Shown here piece by piece: positions 1 to 5,456 of a stretch of 24,265 nucleotides of DNA. The notes below the pieces were generated by a model. The model was not told the DNA's origin, did not search any database, and saw nothing but the letters and a program-made list of their open reading frames with translations. The translations under genes were made by a program, and so were the position numbers. Position 1 is the first letter of the stretch. Every line of letters begins with the position of its first letter. Origin of the DNA: a virus; the IMG/VR virus record IMGVR_UViG_3300030329_003769, positions 1-24,265 of that record. One strand, written 5' to 3'.

Positions 1-60
1 AGCCACTCCGAACGGGCGCAAGCTGCCCGCGACCGCAACGCTCGCAAGAAGGTGTCGTAA
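1..60 (+). CDS. C-terminal end of an upstream gene (partial)
   Basis: Frame 1 is open from the window edge to the TAA at 58-60. It encodes the last 19 residues of a protein, ending in a polar, Arg/Lys/Ala-rich tail (SHSERAQAARDRNARKKVS). The stop overlaps the next start as TAATG, the same coupling seen throughout the window, which supports a real gene on this strand. Too little remains to assign a function; a basic tail could bind nucleic acid, but that is a guess. Confidence 0.6.
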   Translation, partial: SHSERAQAARDRNARKKVS

Positions 61-320
61 TGGCCCGTCTAGGATCAAAGCCCCCCGCCCTCGCAGTCGT
101 ATCGCGCGAGGTAGCCGAGCACCTCGACCGCCTTTCGAAGGCGGCGCTGATTGACCTCTACGTGAACCAGCTAGCTGTCAATCTCGGCGCCTGCGATGAC
201 GCGCCCACCCTAGAACAGGTTGCCGACGACGCTAACGGCGTTCTCCGGTTTCGGGGTGACCGTCTGATTAGACGGCGCCACCGTCATCCGGACGAGGATA
301 TCCCATGGGGGACGACATGA
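60..320 (+). CDS. Hypothetical 86-aa early phage protein
   Basis: The start is the ATG at 60 inside a TAATG overlap with the preceding stop, with an AAGAAGG purine run just upstream as a possible ribosome binding site. The 86-aa product has no domain I recognise. The middle (about residues 15-60) looks helical and acidic, and the C-terminus is basic (RLIRRRHRHPDED). The stop overlaps the next ATG as ATGA (317-320), so translation is probably coupled to the 34-aa gene downstream. The position in a run of small overlapping genes fits an accessory early protein. I can assign no function. Confidence 0.65.
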   Translation: MARLGSKPPALAVVSREVAEHLDRLSKAALIDLYVNQLAVNLGACDDAPTLEQVADDANGVLRFRGDRLIRRRHRHPDEDIPWGTT

Positions 321-421
321 TGGCCCGTCTCCTTGCCGAGCTGGTCCTGTCCGCGTCCGCCTTCGGACTGGTCTGGCTTGCCGCGTCCGCCTTCGGGCTG
401 TGGATGTGGGGTGGGATGTGA
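317..421 (+). CDS. Micro-gene: 34-aa hydrophobic peptide with an internal repeat
   Basis: This ORF starts at ATG 317 (ATGA overlap with the previous stop) and ends at TGA 419-421, which itself overlaps the next GTG start as GTGA. The 34-aa product is almost wholly hydrophobic after MMARLLAEL, long enough for one membrane-spanning helix. It contains a direct duplication, SASAFGL ... AASAFGL, encoded by two near-identical copies of CCGCGTCCGCCTTCGG. Start and stop are both locked into its neighbours by 4-nt overlaps, which is the main argument that it is translated. A membrane-acting early peptide is an inference from hydrophobicity only; it may also be just a translational relay. Confidence 0.5.
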   Translation: MMARLLAELVLSASAFGLVWLAASAFGLWMWGGM

Positions 422-693
422 AACCCTACACCCTCCACCTCTACCCGTCCGAGCTGGCGGCGCTGTCGTTCCTCACCGGGAGGGGGTACTTCCCCCGGGA
501 GGCATGGGACGCACTCGAACGTATCGACGGCGATGGACTAGACAACCCTGACGCGCCCGGGGTATGGGCTATCCCCGAACACGCGGCGTGGTCTATCTTG
601 GAACTGGTGAGCGATGATCCCGACGCCTATGCGGCGTGCGCTGCTCCTGAACTGCGGCGCAAGCTGTGGCAGTTGTGGGAGTCCATCGTGTAG
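418..693 (+). CDS. Hypothetical 91-aa early phage protein
   Basis: I prefer the GTG at 418, in a GTGA overlap with the preceding stop, over the in-frame ATG at 400, which would overlap the previous gene by 22 nt. The product is acidic and rich in Trp and Leu. It begins (M)KPYTLHLYPSEL, has a GRGYFPREAWDAL segment near residues 22-34 and ends in a helical stretch, LRRKLWQLWESIV. I recognise no family. Its TAG stop (691-693) is followed within 10 nt by the hammerhead ribozyme at 703-752, so cleavage would put a new mRNA 3' end about 53 nt past this stop. Confidence 0.65.
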   Translation: MKPYTLHLYPSELAALSFLTGRGYFPREAWDALERIDGDGLDNPDAPGVWAIPEHAAWSILELVSDDPDAYAACAAPELRRKLWQLWESIV

Positions 694-702
694 CCCGGCA
701 CT

Positions 703-752
703 GCGGCACTGATGAGGGCGTAAGCCCGAAACGCCCCCCGGGCGTCTGTCGC
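703..752 (+). ncRNA. Hammerhead ribozyme (type I arrangement, GUC cleavage after 746)
   Basis: All core elements are present in order. Stem I 5' strand is GCGGCA (703-708), followed by CTGATGA (709-715). Stem II is GGGC (716-719), GTAA loop, GCCC (724-727), followed by GAA (728-730). Stem III is A731 plus CGCCC (732-736), CCC loop, GGGCG (740-744) plus T745. Cleavage position 17 is C746, and stem I 3' strand is TGTCGC (747-752). A731 pairs with T745 and A708 with T747 as the fold requires; stem I has one G-T wobble (706/749). The cleavage triplet is the favoured GUC. Stems II and III are capped and stem I is open, which is type I topology. Self-cleavage is inferred from the known fold; I have not tested it. 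It fills the gap between two co-directional genes, so it should split their shared mRNA. Confidence 0.88.
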
Positions 753-772
753 TACTGACTCAACATCAGACA

Positions 773-788
773 AGGGCACACCTATGTC
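773..788 (+). promoter_or_regulatory. Repeated translation-initiation leader, copy 1
   Basis: AGGGCACACCTATGTC spans the start codon (784-786) of the 105-aa gene and recurs exactly at 4780-4795 around the ATG of the ERF gene. The AGGG lies 7 nt before the ATG and is a modest Shine-Dalgarno match. Identity over 16 nt, in front of two proteins that differ after the second residue, suggests a shared initiation or regulatory site rather than coding homology. Confidence 0.5.
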
Positions 789-1101
789 AGACTACGATCG
801 CCGCAGCTACTACGCCACCGTCCGCGCCATCGCTGCCGAGGTGGCGGAGCTTCCTGAAGACGACCAATACGACCGACTGCATGAGGAGGTCGATGGATCG
901 GCGTGGATTATCTACACACACGCCCAACGGCAGGTGCTGCGCCACACGGACAATGAAGACGCCGTTGAGGATGTCTATGGTTCGGACTGGCTTTCCATGT
1001 GTGAGACGTGGGACAAGGCTCACACGGCGCGCGCCTACTTCGCCATGTACCAGGACATCGCCGACGAACTCTACAGGATGGAACGTGCGTCAGCTTGCTA
1101 G
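784..1101 (+). CDS. Hypothetical 105-aa acidic phage protein
   Basis: The ATG at 784 is preceded by AGGGCACACCT, a leader also found before the ERF gene. The protein is acidic and aromatic-rich, with ELPEDDQYDRLHEEVDGS near residues 22-39, a WIIYTHAQRQVLRH stretch near 41-54 and an acidic HTDNEDAVEDVYG segment after it. Small proteins of this kind are common among phage early genes, but I cannot name a function. Its mRNA would start at 747 if the upstream ribozyme cleaves, giving a 37-nt leader. It is followed by a 17-nt overlap with a GTG-started micro-gene. Confidence 0.7.
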   Translation: MSDYDRRSYYATVRAIAAEVAELPEDDQYDRLHEEVDGSAWIIYTHAQRQVLRHTDNEDAVEDVYGSDWLSMCETWDKAHTARAYFAMYQDIADELYRMERASAC

Positions 1102-1174
1102 CGATGTCCTATCGATAGCCCCTCTCGTCCTGTACCTGCTAATCCTGCTCATCCTGCTGAGCTGCCGACGGTAG
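1085..1174 (+). CDS. Micro-gene: 29-aa membrane peptide
   Basis: A GTG at 1085 opens a 29-codon frame ending at TAG 1172-1174. The product has a polar start ((M)RQLASDV), a strongly hydrophobic run (LVLYLLILLILL) and a basic end (SCRR), the profile of a single-span membrane peptide with a cytoplasmic positive tail. AGGATGG about 5 nt upstream, inside the previous gene, could serve as ribosome binding site. It overlaps the end of the 105-aa gene in another frame and ends just before the predicted terminator at 1190. Expression is inferred from composition and position only. Confidence 0.4.
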   Translation: MRQLASDVLSIAPLVLYLLILLILLSCRR

Positions 1175-1189
1175 CCGGTAGGCAGGACC

Positions 1190-1219
1190 ACCCCGTACCC
1201 CGCCAGGGGTCGGGGTTTT
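1190..1219 (+). terminator. Probable intrinsic terminator
   Basis: ACCCCG-T-ACCCC (1190-1201) pairs with GGGGT-CGGGGT (1206-1216) around the loop GCCA. This gives 11 G/C-dominated pairs with a single bulged T, directly followed by T residues to 1219. It sits in the 72-nt gap between the 29-aa micro-gene and the methyltransferase gene, so it would end or attenuate transcription of the first small-gene cluster. The T-tract is short (TTTT), so partial read-through is likely. Confidence 0.55.
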
Positions 1220-1246
1220 CGTGGTATCCCCAGTCTGTGAGGCAAT

Positions 1247-1831
1247 ATGAAACCGGTATTAGTAGCGTGCGAAGAATCCCAAGCGGTAACCATTGCCCTA
1301 CGATCGATCGGGGTGCGCGCATACAGCGCGGACATCCTCCCCGCATTGGGCGGGCATCCCGAGTGGCACATCCAGGGAGACGTGCGAGAGCTGGTAGAGG
1401 GTGGCGCCGCCTCTCAATGGAGCGCCGTGCTGGCCTTCCCCCCCTGTACACACCTCGCCGTTTCCGGTGCGCGCTGGTGGCCGGCCAAACGGGCCGACGG
1501 TAGGCAGGCAGCAGCGGTCGACTTCTTCTTGATGCTGGCGGAGTGCGAAGCCCCGAGGGTAGCGGTGGAGAATCCCATTGGGCTGATATCTACCGTATGG
1601 CGCAAGCCTGACCAGATCGTACAGCCTTGGATGTTCGGTCACGGTGAGACTAAGGCCACCTGCCTCTGGCTTCGGAACCTCCCGAAGCTGACCCCGACCA
1701 ACATCGTAGAAGGGCGTTCGCCTCGGGTGCATATGATGCCCGACTCCAAGGGTAGAGCACGGCGACGGAGCCGGACCTACACGGGCCTCGCTGAGGCGAT
1801 GGCAGCGCAGTGGGGCGAGCTGCTGAGGTAG
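1247..1831 (+). CDS. Phage DNA (cytosine-5) methyltransferase-like protein
   Basis: The 194-aa protein matches a family widespread in phages and prophages, annotated as DNA cytosine methyltransferase. It starts with an SAM-binding-like strand (PVLVACEESQAV, residues 3-14), has an acidic strand end (SADILPALGGHPEWHIQGD, 27-45), the PPC catalytic loop (PPCTHLAVSG, 65-74, Cys67) and a VENPIGL motif (107-113) in place of the ENV motif. The C-terminus RSRTYTGLAEAMAAQWG (174-190) is typical of the family. It is much shorter than restriction-type C5 methylases and has no obvious target-recognition domain. No restriction endonuclease lies nearby, so it is an orphan enzyme that may protect phage DNA. 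Start: ATG 1247 with GTGAGG about 6 nt upstream. Confidence 0.8.
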   Translation: MKPVLVACEESQAVTIALRSIGVRAYSADILPALGGHPEWHIQGDVRELVEGGAASQWSAVLAFPPCTHLAVSGARWWPAKRADGRQAAAVDFFLMLAECEAPRVAVENPIGLISTVWRKPDQIVQPWMFGHGETKATCLWLRNLPKLTPTNIVEGRSPRVHMMPDSKGRARRRSRTYTGLAEAMAAQWGELLR

Positions 1832-1848
1832 CCCCCCCGGGGGGCCCC
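1832..1848 (+). other. GC-only palindromic tract after the methyltransferase gene
   Basis: Immediately after the TAG stop comes a run of seven C, six G and four C. It includes GGGGCCCC (1841-1848) and can fold into a very short, very stable C/G hairpin. No T-tract follows, so it is not a classical terminator, but it could stabilise the mRNA 3' end or stall polymerase. The gap 1832-2004 contains this tract and the repeats at 1880-1915; I see no convincing promoter in it. Confidence 0.3.
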
Positions 1849-1879
1849 GCCTGGAGCGCCCCTCCCCCCTGGGGACAGG

Positions 1880-1915
1880 GCGAGGACAGGCAACCCTGCG
1901 AGGACAGGCAACCCT
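1880..1915 (+). repeat. Tandem 18-bp direct repeat (two copies)
   Basis: GCGAGGACAGGCAACCCT occurs at 1880-1897 and again, head to tail and identical, at 1898-1915 in the gap between the methyltransferase gene and the 83-aa gene. The first 17 bp occur a third time at 2452-2468. Two exact copies in a short non-coding stretch suggest binding sites for a regulator or the trace of a local duplication. Confidence 0.75.
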
Positions 1916-2004
1916 CACATTCTCCTGACAGGAAAGACCAGACAACCACATTGCCAAGCATTAAGTTTGGGACAGATGAACAACAGGCCACAGGAGCACA
2001 CTCC

Positions 2005-2256
2005 ATGAACTACAGACAACACGCACGGGGCACCTACCAAGACGACCTCCTCACCGGGAGGGCACGCTGGTCTGGGTCGGACCTTCGAGGCAACGCGCGG
2101 AGGTACGCTGCCCGATACGCGGAGAGCAGGAGGAACCTGCTGGCCCGCCTGGTGGCGGCCGGGCTGACCTGCGAGGTGCGGTCTGTTCGCTCCCCACTAA
2201 ATCGTCCCATCCACGTACTGTTTGTTGACGGTTCTCCCGTCAGCTCGATGTCGTAA
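2005..2256 (+). CDS. Hypothetical 83-aa basic phage protein
   Basis: The frame stays open back to 1810, but I choose ATG 2005. It has AGGAG at 1992-1996 with 8-nt spacing, and the upstream part is low-complexity and carries the tandem repeat. The product is basic, with WSGSDLRGNARRYAARYAES near residues 20-39 followed by a short helix and a C-terminal strand-like HVLFVDGSPV. Its charge would suit nucleic-acid or protein binding, but I recognise no family. It is followed 37 nt later by a small ribbon-helix-helix-like gene, probably in the same transcript. Confidence 0.6.
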   Translation: MNYRQHARGTYQDDLLTGRARWSGSDLRGNARRYAARYAESRRNLLARLVAAGLTCEVRSVRSPLNRPIHVLFVDGSPVSSMS

Positions 2257-2293
2257 GCCCGACACTCACCCAACCACATGAGCTGGAGCAAAG

Positions 2294-2479
2294 ATGCGAC
2301 GACCCCGACTCTCCCTTGAGCACGCCAAGGCGCTGCGTGCTGCCGCCGCCCTCTCTGGGCTGACGGTCACTCTTTACCTGGAGCGAGTAATCCGCCCGAT
2401 GGTAGAAGAGGACCTGCGTGAGAGGGCCAACGGCTCGCCGGCCCTCGCTATGCGAGGACAGGCAACCCCCGAGGAGTAG
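2294..2479 (+). CDS. Small ribbon-helix-helix-like protein (61 aa)
   Basis: ATG 2294 follows GGAG with suitable spacing. The sequence RPRLSLEHAKALRAAAALSG (3-22) followed by LTVTLYLERVIRPMVEEDL (23-41) resembles the beta-strand/helix/helix pattern of Arc/MetJ-type DNA-binding proteins, in which a short strand is followed by an A-helix and a second helix beginning near 'T-YLE'. Such proteins act as dimeric repressors or antitoxins. No toxin gene is adjacent, so a transcriptional regulator is the better guess. Its 3' end holds the third copy of the GCGAGGACAGGCAACCC repeat, and the GAGGAG just before its stop is the ribosome binding site of the primase gene 3 nt downstream. Confidence 0.55.
   Translation: MRRPRLSLEHAKALRAAAALSGLTVTLYLERVIRPMVEEDLRERANGSPALAMRGQATPEE
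2452..2468 (+). repeat. Third copy of the 17-bp repeat, inside a coding sequence
   Basis: GCGAGGACAGGCAACCC is identical to the first 17 bp of each repeat at 1880-1915. Here it is read as codons for (M)RGQATP at the end of the 61-aa RHH-like gene, about 15 nt before the start of the primase-helicase gene. Confidence 0.7.
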
Positions 2480-2482
2480 ACG

Positions 2483-4747
2483 ATGAACGACTCAAGAGCA
2501 CTGCGGGTGTGGCCAACCCCACCCGATGGGGAAACCTACGTCAACGTCACGCTGACGGGAGGGGACTACATCTCCACGGGGATGTTCCTCAGCCGGCAGA
2601 TCGGCGCCGGTGGCAGAGGCAGGAGCTTCGAGAACTGCGTCGCAGTGACGTCGCTCTTCTTTGACCTTGACCTCCTCCCCCTCTATGACGCAGCCCGAGC
2701 TGCGAAGGGGGCCATCCTTGAGCTGCGTGCTCAGGACCGGAAGACCCGGCTGTATGCTGAGGATCCCAAGATGGTCGAGGCGTTCAAGTCGCTTCTGCGA
2801 GACGAGTTCGTATCCGCTCTTGAGGACGTCGTGGGCAAGCCGCCCACCCTGCTCATCGACTCGGGCTGGGGGTACCACGTCCACTACGCGGTAGCGGAGG
2901 AGATGTGGACTGAGAAGAGCGCACTGCGCAGGGTATCGGCGTCGATCATCAGCGAGGCCAACCGCCGTTGCGCCGAGCGGGCAGCACGGTTCAGCCCGGC
3001 CATCAGGGTGGACAGCGCCTTCGACGCGACTCACGACGTGGGTGCCCGGCTCGCCCGCCTTCCGGGCAGCAAGAACCTGAAGGCGAAGGGACAGGCCAAG
3101 CGGGTCGAGATTGTAGCCGCGAGTCACACGCTGCTCGACCGCTCCCTTCTCCTCGACATCCAGAGTGAGCTGACCCAGGAGGGAGTTCTCCCCGACGAGG
3201 AGGAGAACACAGTACCTACTGCTGCACGTCCAAAGACCGCCCGCCGGGTGGACTGCGACTTTCGCGCGCAGACCCTGGCAGACGGTCGGAGCTGGCAGCT
3301 GATTGCATCGAGCCTGGCCCCAGGCGAGCGAACCAAAGTGGTGTGCCCCTTCGGTGGTACGAGCGTGGGGTCAGGCTTCTTTGCGTGCGAGCGGGATGGG
3401 AGGGTCCGCTTCTACAGCAGCCCGACAGATACAACCTACTGGAATACGTACAAGCCCGTCGCCAGGGCAGGTCTGGCAGACCTGTACCGCTTGCCCGCGA
3501 AGCGGGGGCAGACAAAGGGGGACGTCCAGAGAACGGTGACCAACCTGCTGATGATGCTGCGTGACGATGGCGCCTTTGATTTGTGGTACGACCTCTTCCG
3601 GCAGCGGGAGATGGACGGCGATGAGCCCGTGACTGACCGGCACTGGATGAAGATCCAGTCCCACATGGAGATGGCGTATGCCTGGCTCTGGCGCCCCGGC
3701 CAGGCCACCGTCTGGGCTGCAATCGAAGCGGTCTGTAGGGAGCGCAGCCGAAACCCCGTCGTCGAGTACCTCGACGGGCTGAAGTGGGATGGCGTACCCC
3801 GCCTGGACCGGTGGATTGCGGAGACCACGGGAGCGCAGGACAACGACCTCTTCCGTGCGTACTCCCGCAAGTGGGCGGTCGGTATGATGGCACGAGTCTA
3901 TAAGCCAGGATGTAAGCTGGATACCAGCCTGTGCTTTAGCGGGCCGCAGGGCTACGGCAAGTCCACGATCTTTCGGGAGTGGGTGAACTGGCCTGGGTTT
4001 GATGGGCTCTTCTGCGATACCCGCATCGATCTGCGTGGGCAGGCCAAGGATGCGTACATGACACTGCACAGCTGTCTAATCTACGAGGACGCAGAAATGG
4101 CCGCCCAGAGCAGCGCTGACAACGAGTCGAGGAAGGCGTTCCTGTCGTCGCAGGTGGACAGATTCCGTCCGCCATTCGGCAGGAAGATGCGGGAATACCA
4201 GCGACACACCGTCATCGTAGCGACCACGAACGCAAAGGAGTGTCTGCGCGACAAGACGGGTAGCCGTCGTCACTGGGTGGTAGCCGTCAACTCCGACAAG
4301 GACGGCAAGGAAGGGCTCGCTTGGCTGCGCAAGCACAGAGAGCAGATGCTTGCCGAGGCTCGCGTGGCCTTCCGGGCTGGAGAGCAGTGGTGGCTCACGC
4401 CCGCCCAGGAAGAGGAGCGGGAAGCGGTCAACCGACAGCATGAGGTGGTCGACTGGTTCACGCAGTGCGCTCAGGTCCTCTTTGAAGCGAACGGCGGTGG
4501 GCCCCAGTGCGGCATCACGGTTGCGCAGTTTGCCAAGGCCATCGACCCCAAACTGTCAGCGCAGTCGAGGTCTATCTCCCTCAGCGCTGCCCTCCGCCGA
4601 GCAGGAATGTCACGAGGGCGGGCAAGGGGGGTCACCCTCTACTACAAGTCCGGTGTCAACAAGCACATGGACTCCGGTCTTCGGGCTGTCGAAGCCCTTC
4701 ACGAACGCAGCTTTGCCCAGCGCATGGGCAACGTCAAGGTGAGCTGA
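2483..4747 (+). CDS. Primase-helicase: PrimPol-like domain plus VapE/VirE-type P-loop ATPase
   Basis: This 754-aa protein probably primes and unwinds phage DNA. The N-terminus carries archaeo-eukaryotic-primase-like signatures: the acidic FFDLDL (59-64), an SGWGYHVHY motif (127-135, with the sxH-type His) and RLPGSKNLK (192-200). A CPF...GSGFFAC segment (288-302) resembles a degenerate zinc-binding or linker region. The C-terminal half is a VapE-type ATPase: YLDGLKWDGVPRLD (429-442), Walker A GPQGYGKST (487-495), Walker B-like LIYEDAEMA (532-540), DRFRPPFGRK (559-568), sensor TTNAKECL (581-588) and an arginine-finger-like TGSRRHW (592-598). The start ATG 2483 follows GAGGAG. Family knowledge places such fusions as replication initiators or helicases of phages and mobile elements. 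It heads the replication and recombination block. Confidence 0.88.
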   Translation: MNDSRALRVWPTPPDGETYVNVTLTGGDYISTGMFLSRQIGAGGRGRSFENCVAVTSLFFDLDLLPLYDAARAAKGAILELRAQDRKTRLYAEDPKMVEAFKSLLRDEFVSALEDVVGKPPTLLIDSGWGYHVHYAVAEEMWTEKSALRRVSASIISEANRRCAERAARFSPAIRVDSAFDATHDVGARLARLPGSKNLKAKGQAKRVEIVAASHTLLDRSLLLDIQSELTQEGVLPDEEENTVPTAARPKTARRVDCDFRAQTLADGRSWQLIASSLAPGERTKVVCPFGGTSVGSGFFACERDGRVRFYSSPTDTTYWNTYKPVARAGLADLYRLPAKRGQTKGDVQRTVTNLLMMLRDDGAFDLWYDLFRQREMDGDEPVTDRHWMKIQSHMEMAYAWLWRPGQATVWAAIEAVCRERSRNPVVEYLDGLKWDGVPRLDRWIAETTGAQDNDLFRAYSRKWAVGMMARVYKPGCKLDTSLCFSGPQGYGKSTIFREWVNWPGFDGLFCDTRIDLRGQAKDAYMTLHSCLIYEDAEMAAQSSADNESRKAFLSSQVDRFRPPFGRKMREYQRHTVIVATTNAKECLRDKTGSRRHWVVAVNSDKDGKEGLAWLRKHREQMLAEARVAFRAGEQWWLTPAQEEEREAVNRQHEVVDWFTQCAQVLFEANGGGPQCGITVAQFAKAIDPKLSAQSRSISLSAALRRAGMSRGRARGVTLYYKSGVNKHMDSGLRAVEALHERSFAQRMGNVKVS

Positions 4748-4763
4748 CATCTCGTCGGCTCCG

Positions 4764-4778
4764 CAACAACAACAACAA
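4764..4778 (+). repeat. (CAA)5 microsatellite in the ERF leader
   Basis: Five CAA triplets occupy the 43-nt gap between the primase-helicase stop and the ERF start, immediately before the AGGGCACACCT leader. The stretch cannot form stable pairs, so it would keep the ribosome binding region single-stranded. A role in efficient translation of ERF is inference. Confidence 0.6.
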
Positions 4779-4779
4779 C

Positions 4780-4795
4780 AGGGCACACCTATGTC
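4780..4795 (+). promoter_or_regulatory. Repeated translation-initiation leader, copy 2
   Basis: AGGGCACACCTATGTC is an exact match to 773-788. It spans the ERF start codon at 4791-4793, with AGGG as the only Shine-Dalgarno-like element. Confidence 0.5.
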
Positions 4796-5456
4796 TACTG
4801 TCACTACTACCATCACCCTCTCGCCATCTGTAGATCAGCTCTTCAGCGCTCTGGTTCAGGCCCAGTCCCACATGGGGATTGCGTCAAAGGACAGTAAGAA
4901 CCCCCACTTCCGCAGCAAGTACAGCAGCGTAGAGTCTGTGCTCGACGCGGTGCTGCCCCCGCTCAACGAAGCTGGCATCTCGCTGAGCCAGCACCCCGGT
5001 CTCGACGGTGATGTGGTCACGCTTACCACCCTCCTGGCCCACACCTCTGGGCAGTGGATGATGTCCACGGCGATGACGCCCTTTGGGAAGAAGCGCGATA
5101 GCCACGCCTACGGCTCAGCTGTCACCTACCTCCGACGGTACAGTGCAGCTGCCATCTGTGGGCTGATGCAAGCCGACGACGATGGTAACGCCGCCAGCCA
5201 CCGTGGCTCTGCCACTCCCCGCAGCACGATGGTGCCGAAGGCCAGCCCGATGAGCGAGCGGGTACTCGCTGATAAGCTCGATGGCAACGGGTTCTCCATC
5301 AAGGACCTGACGGAGTGGTGCGTCGCTCACGGACGCCCGACCCCGCTGGAGATGCCACTGCATCAGCAGCGTCAGATGTTGACCTGGCTGGAGGGGGCTG
5401 GAGCAGGCGCCGTGCGCACCTGGCTGACCGAGCAGTACGAGGGGGGTGAGGGGTGA
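4791..5456 (+). CDS. erf: ERF-family single-strand annealing protein
   Basis: The 221-aa protein has the hallmarks of the ERF recombinase family: the N-terminal KNPHFRSKYSSVESVLDAV region (36-54), the GISLSQ strand and the YGSAVTYLRRYSAAAICGL motif (107-125) followed by an acidic DDDGN. ERF proteins form rings on ssDNA and anneal complementary strands, allowing circularisation or recombination-dependent replication of phage DNA. The C-terminal third (about 140-221) is family-variable and helical. Partner genes are close by: a RuvC-like resolvase, a RecE-like exonuclease and an SSB. The stop overlaps the next GTG start as GTGA (5453-5456). The leader contains (CAA)5 and the AGGGCACACCT element. 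Confidence 0.93.
   Translation: MSTVTTTITLSPSVDQLFSALVQAQSHMGIASKDSKNPHFRSKYSSVESVLDAVLPPLNEAGISLSQHPGLDGDVVTLTTLLAHTSGQWMMSTAMTPFGKKRDSHAYGSAVTYLRRYSAAAICGLMQADDDGNAASHRGSATPRSTMVPKASPMSERVLADKLDGNGFSIKDLTEWCVAHGRPTPLEMPLHQQRQMLTWLEGAGAGAVRTWLTEQYEGGEG

Noticed and set aside
1951-1980. TTGCCA ... CAGATG as a sigma70-type promoter ahead of the 83-aa gene
   Set aside because: The -35-like element is acceptable but no reasonable -10 lies at 16-18 nt; not enough to call.
1810-2004. N-terminal extension of the 83-aa gene
   Set aside because: Low-complexity Pro/Gly-rich translation across the tandem repeats and GC tract, overlapping the methyltransferase end; ATG 2005 has a good AGGAG.
3546-3575. 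A second CTGATGA (possible hammerhead core) in the primase-helicase gene
   Set aside because: No GAA core segment with pairing stems II and III follows; the codons fit the protein (LLMMLRDD), so this is a chance match.
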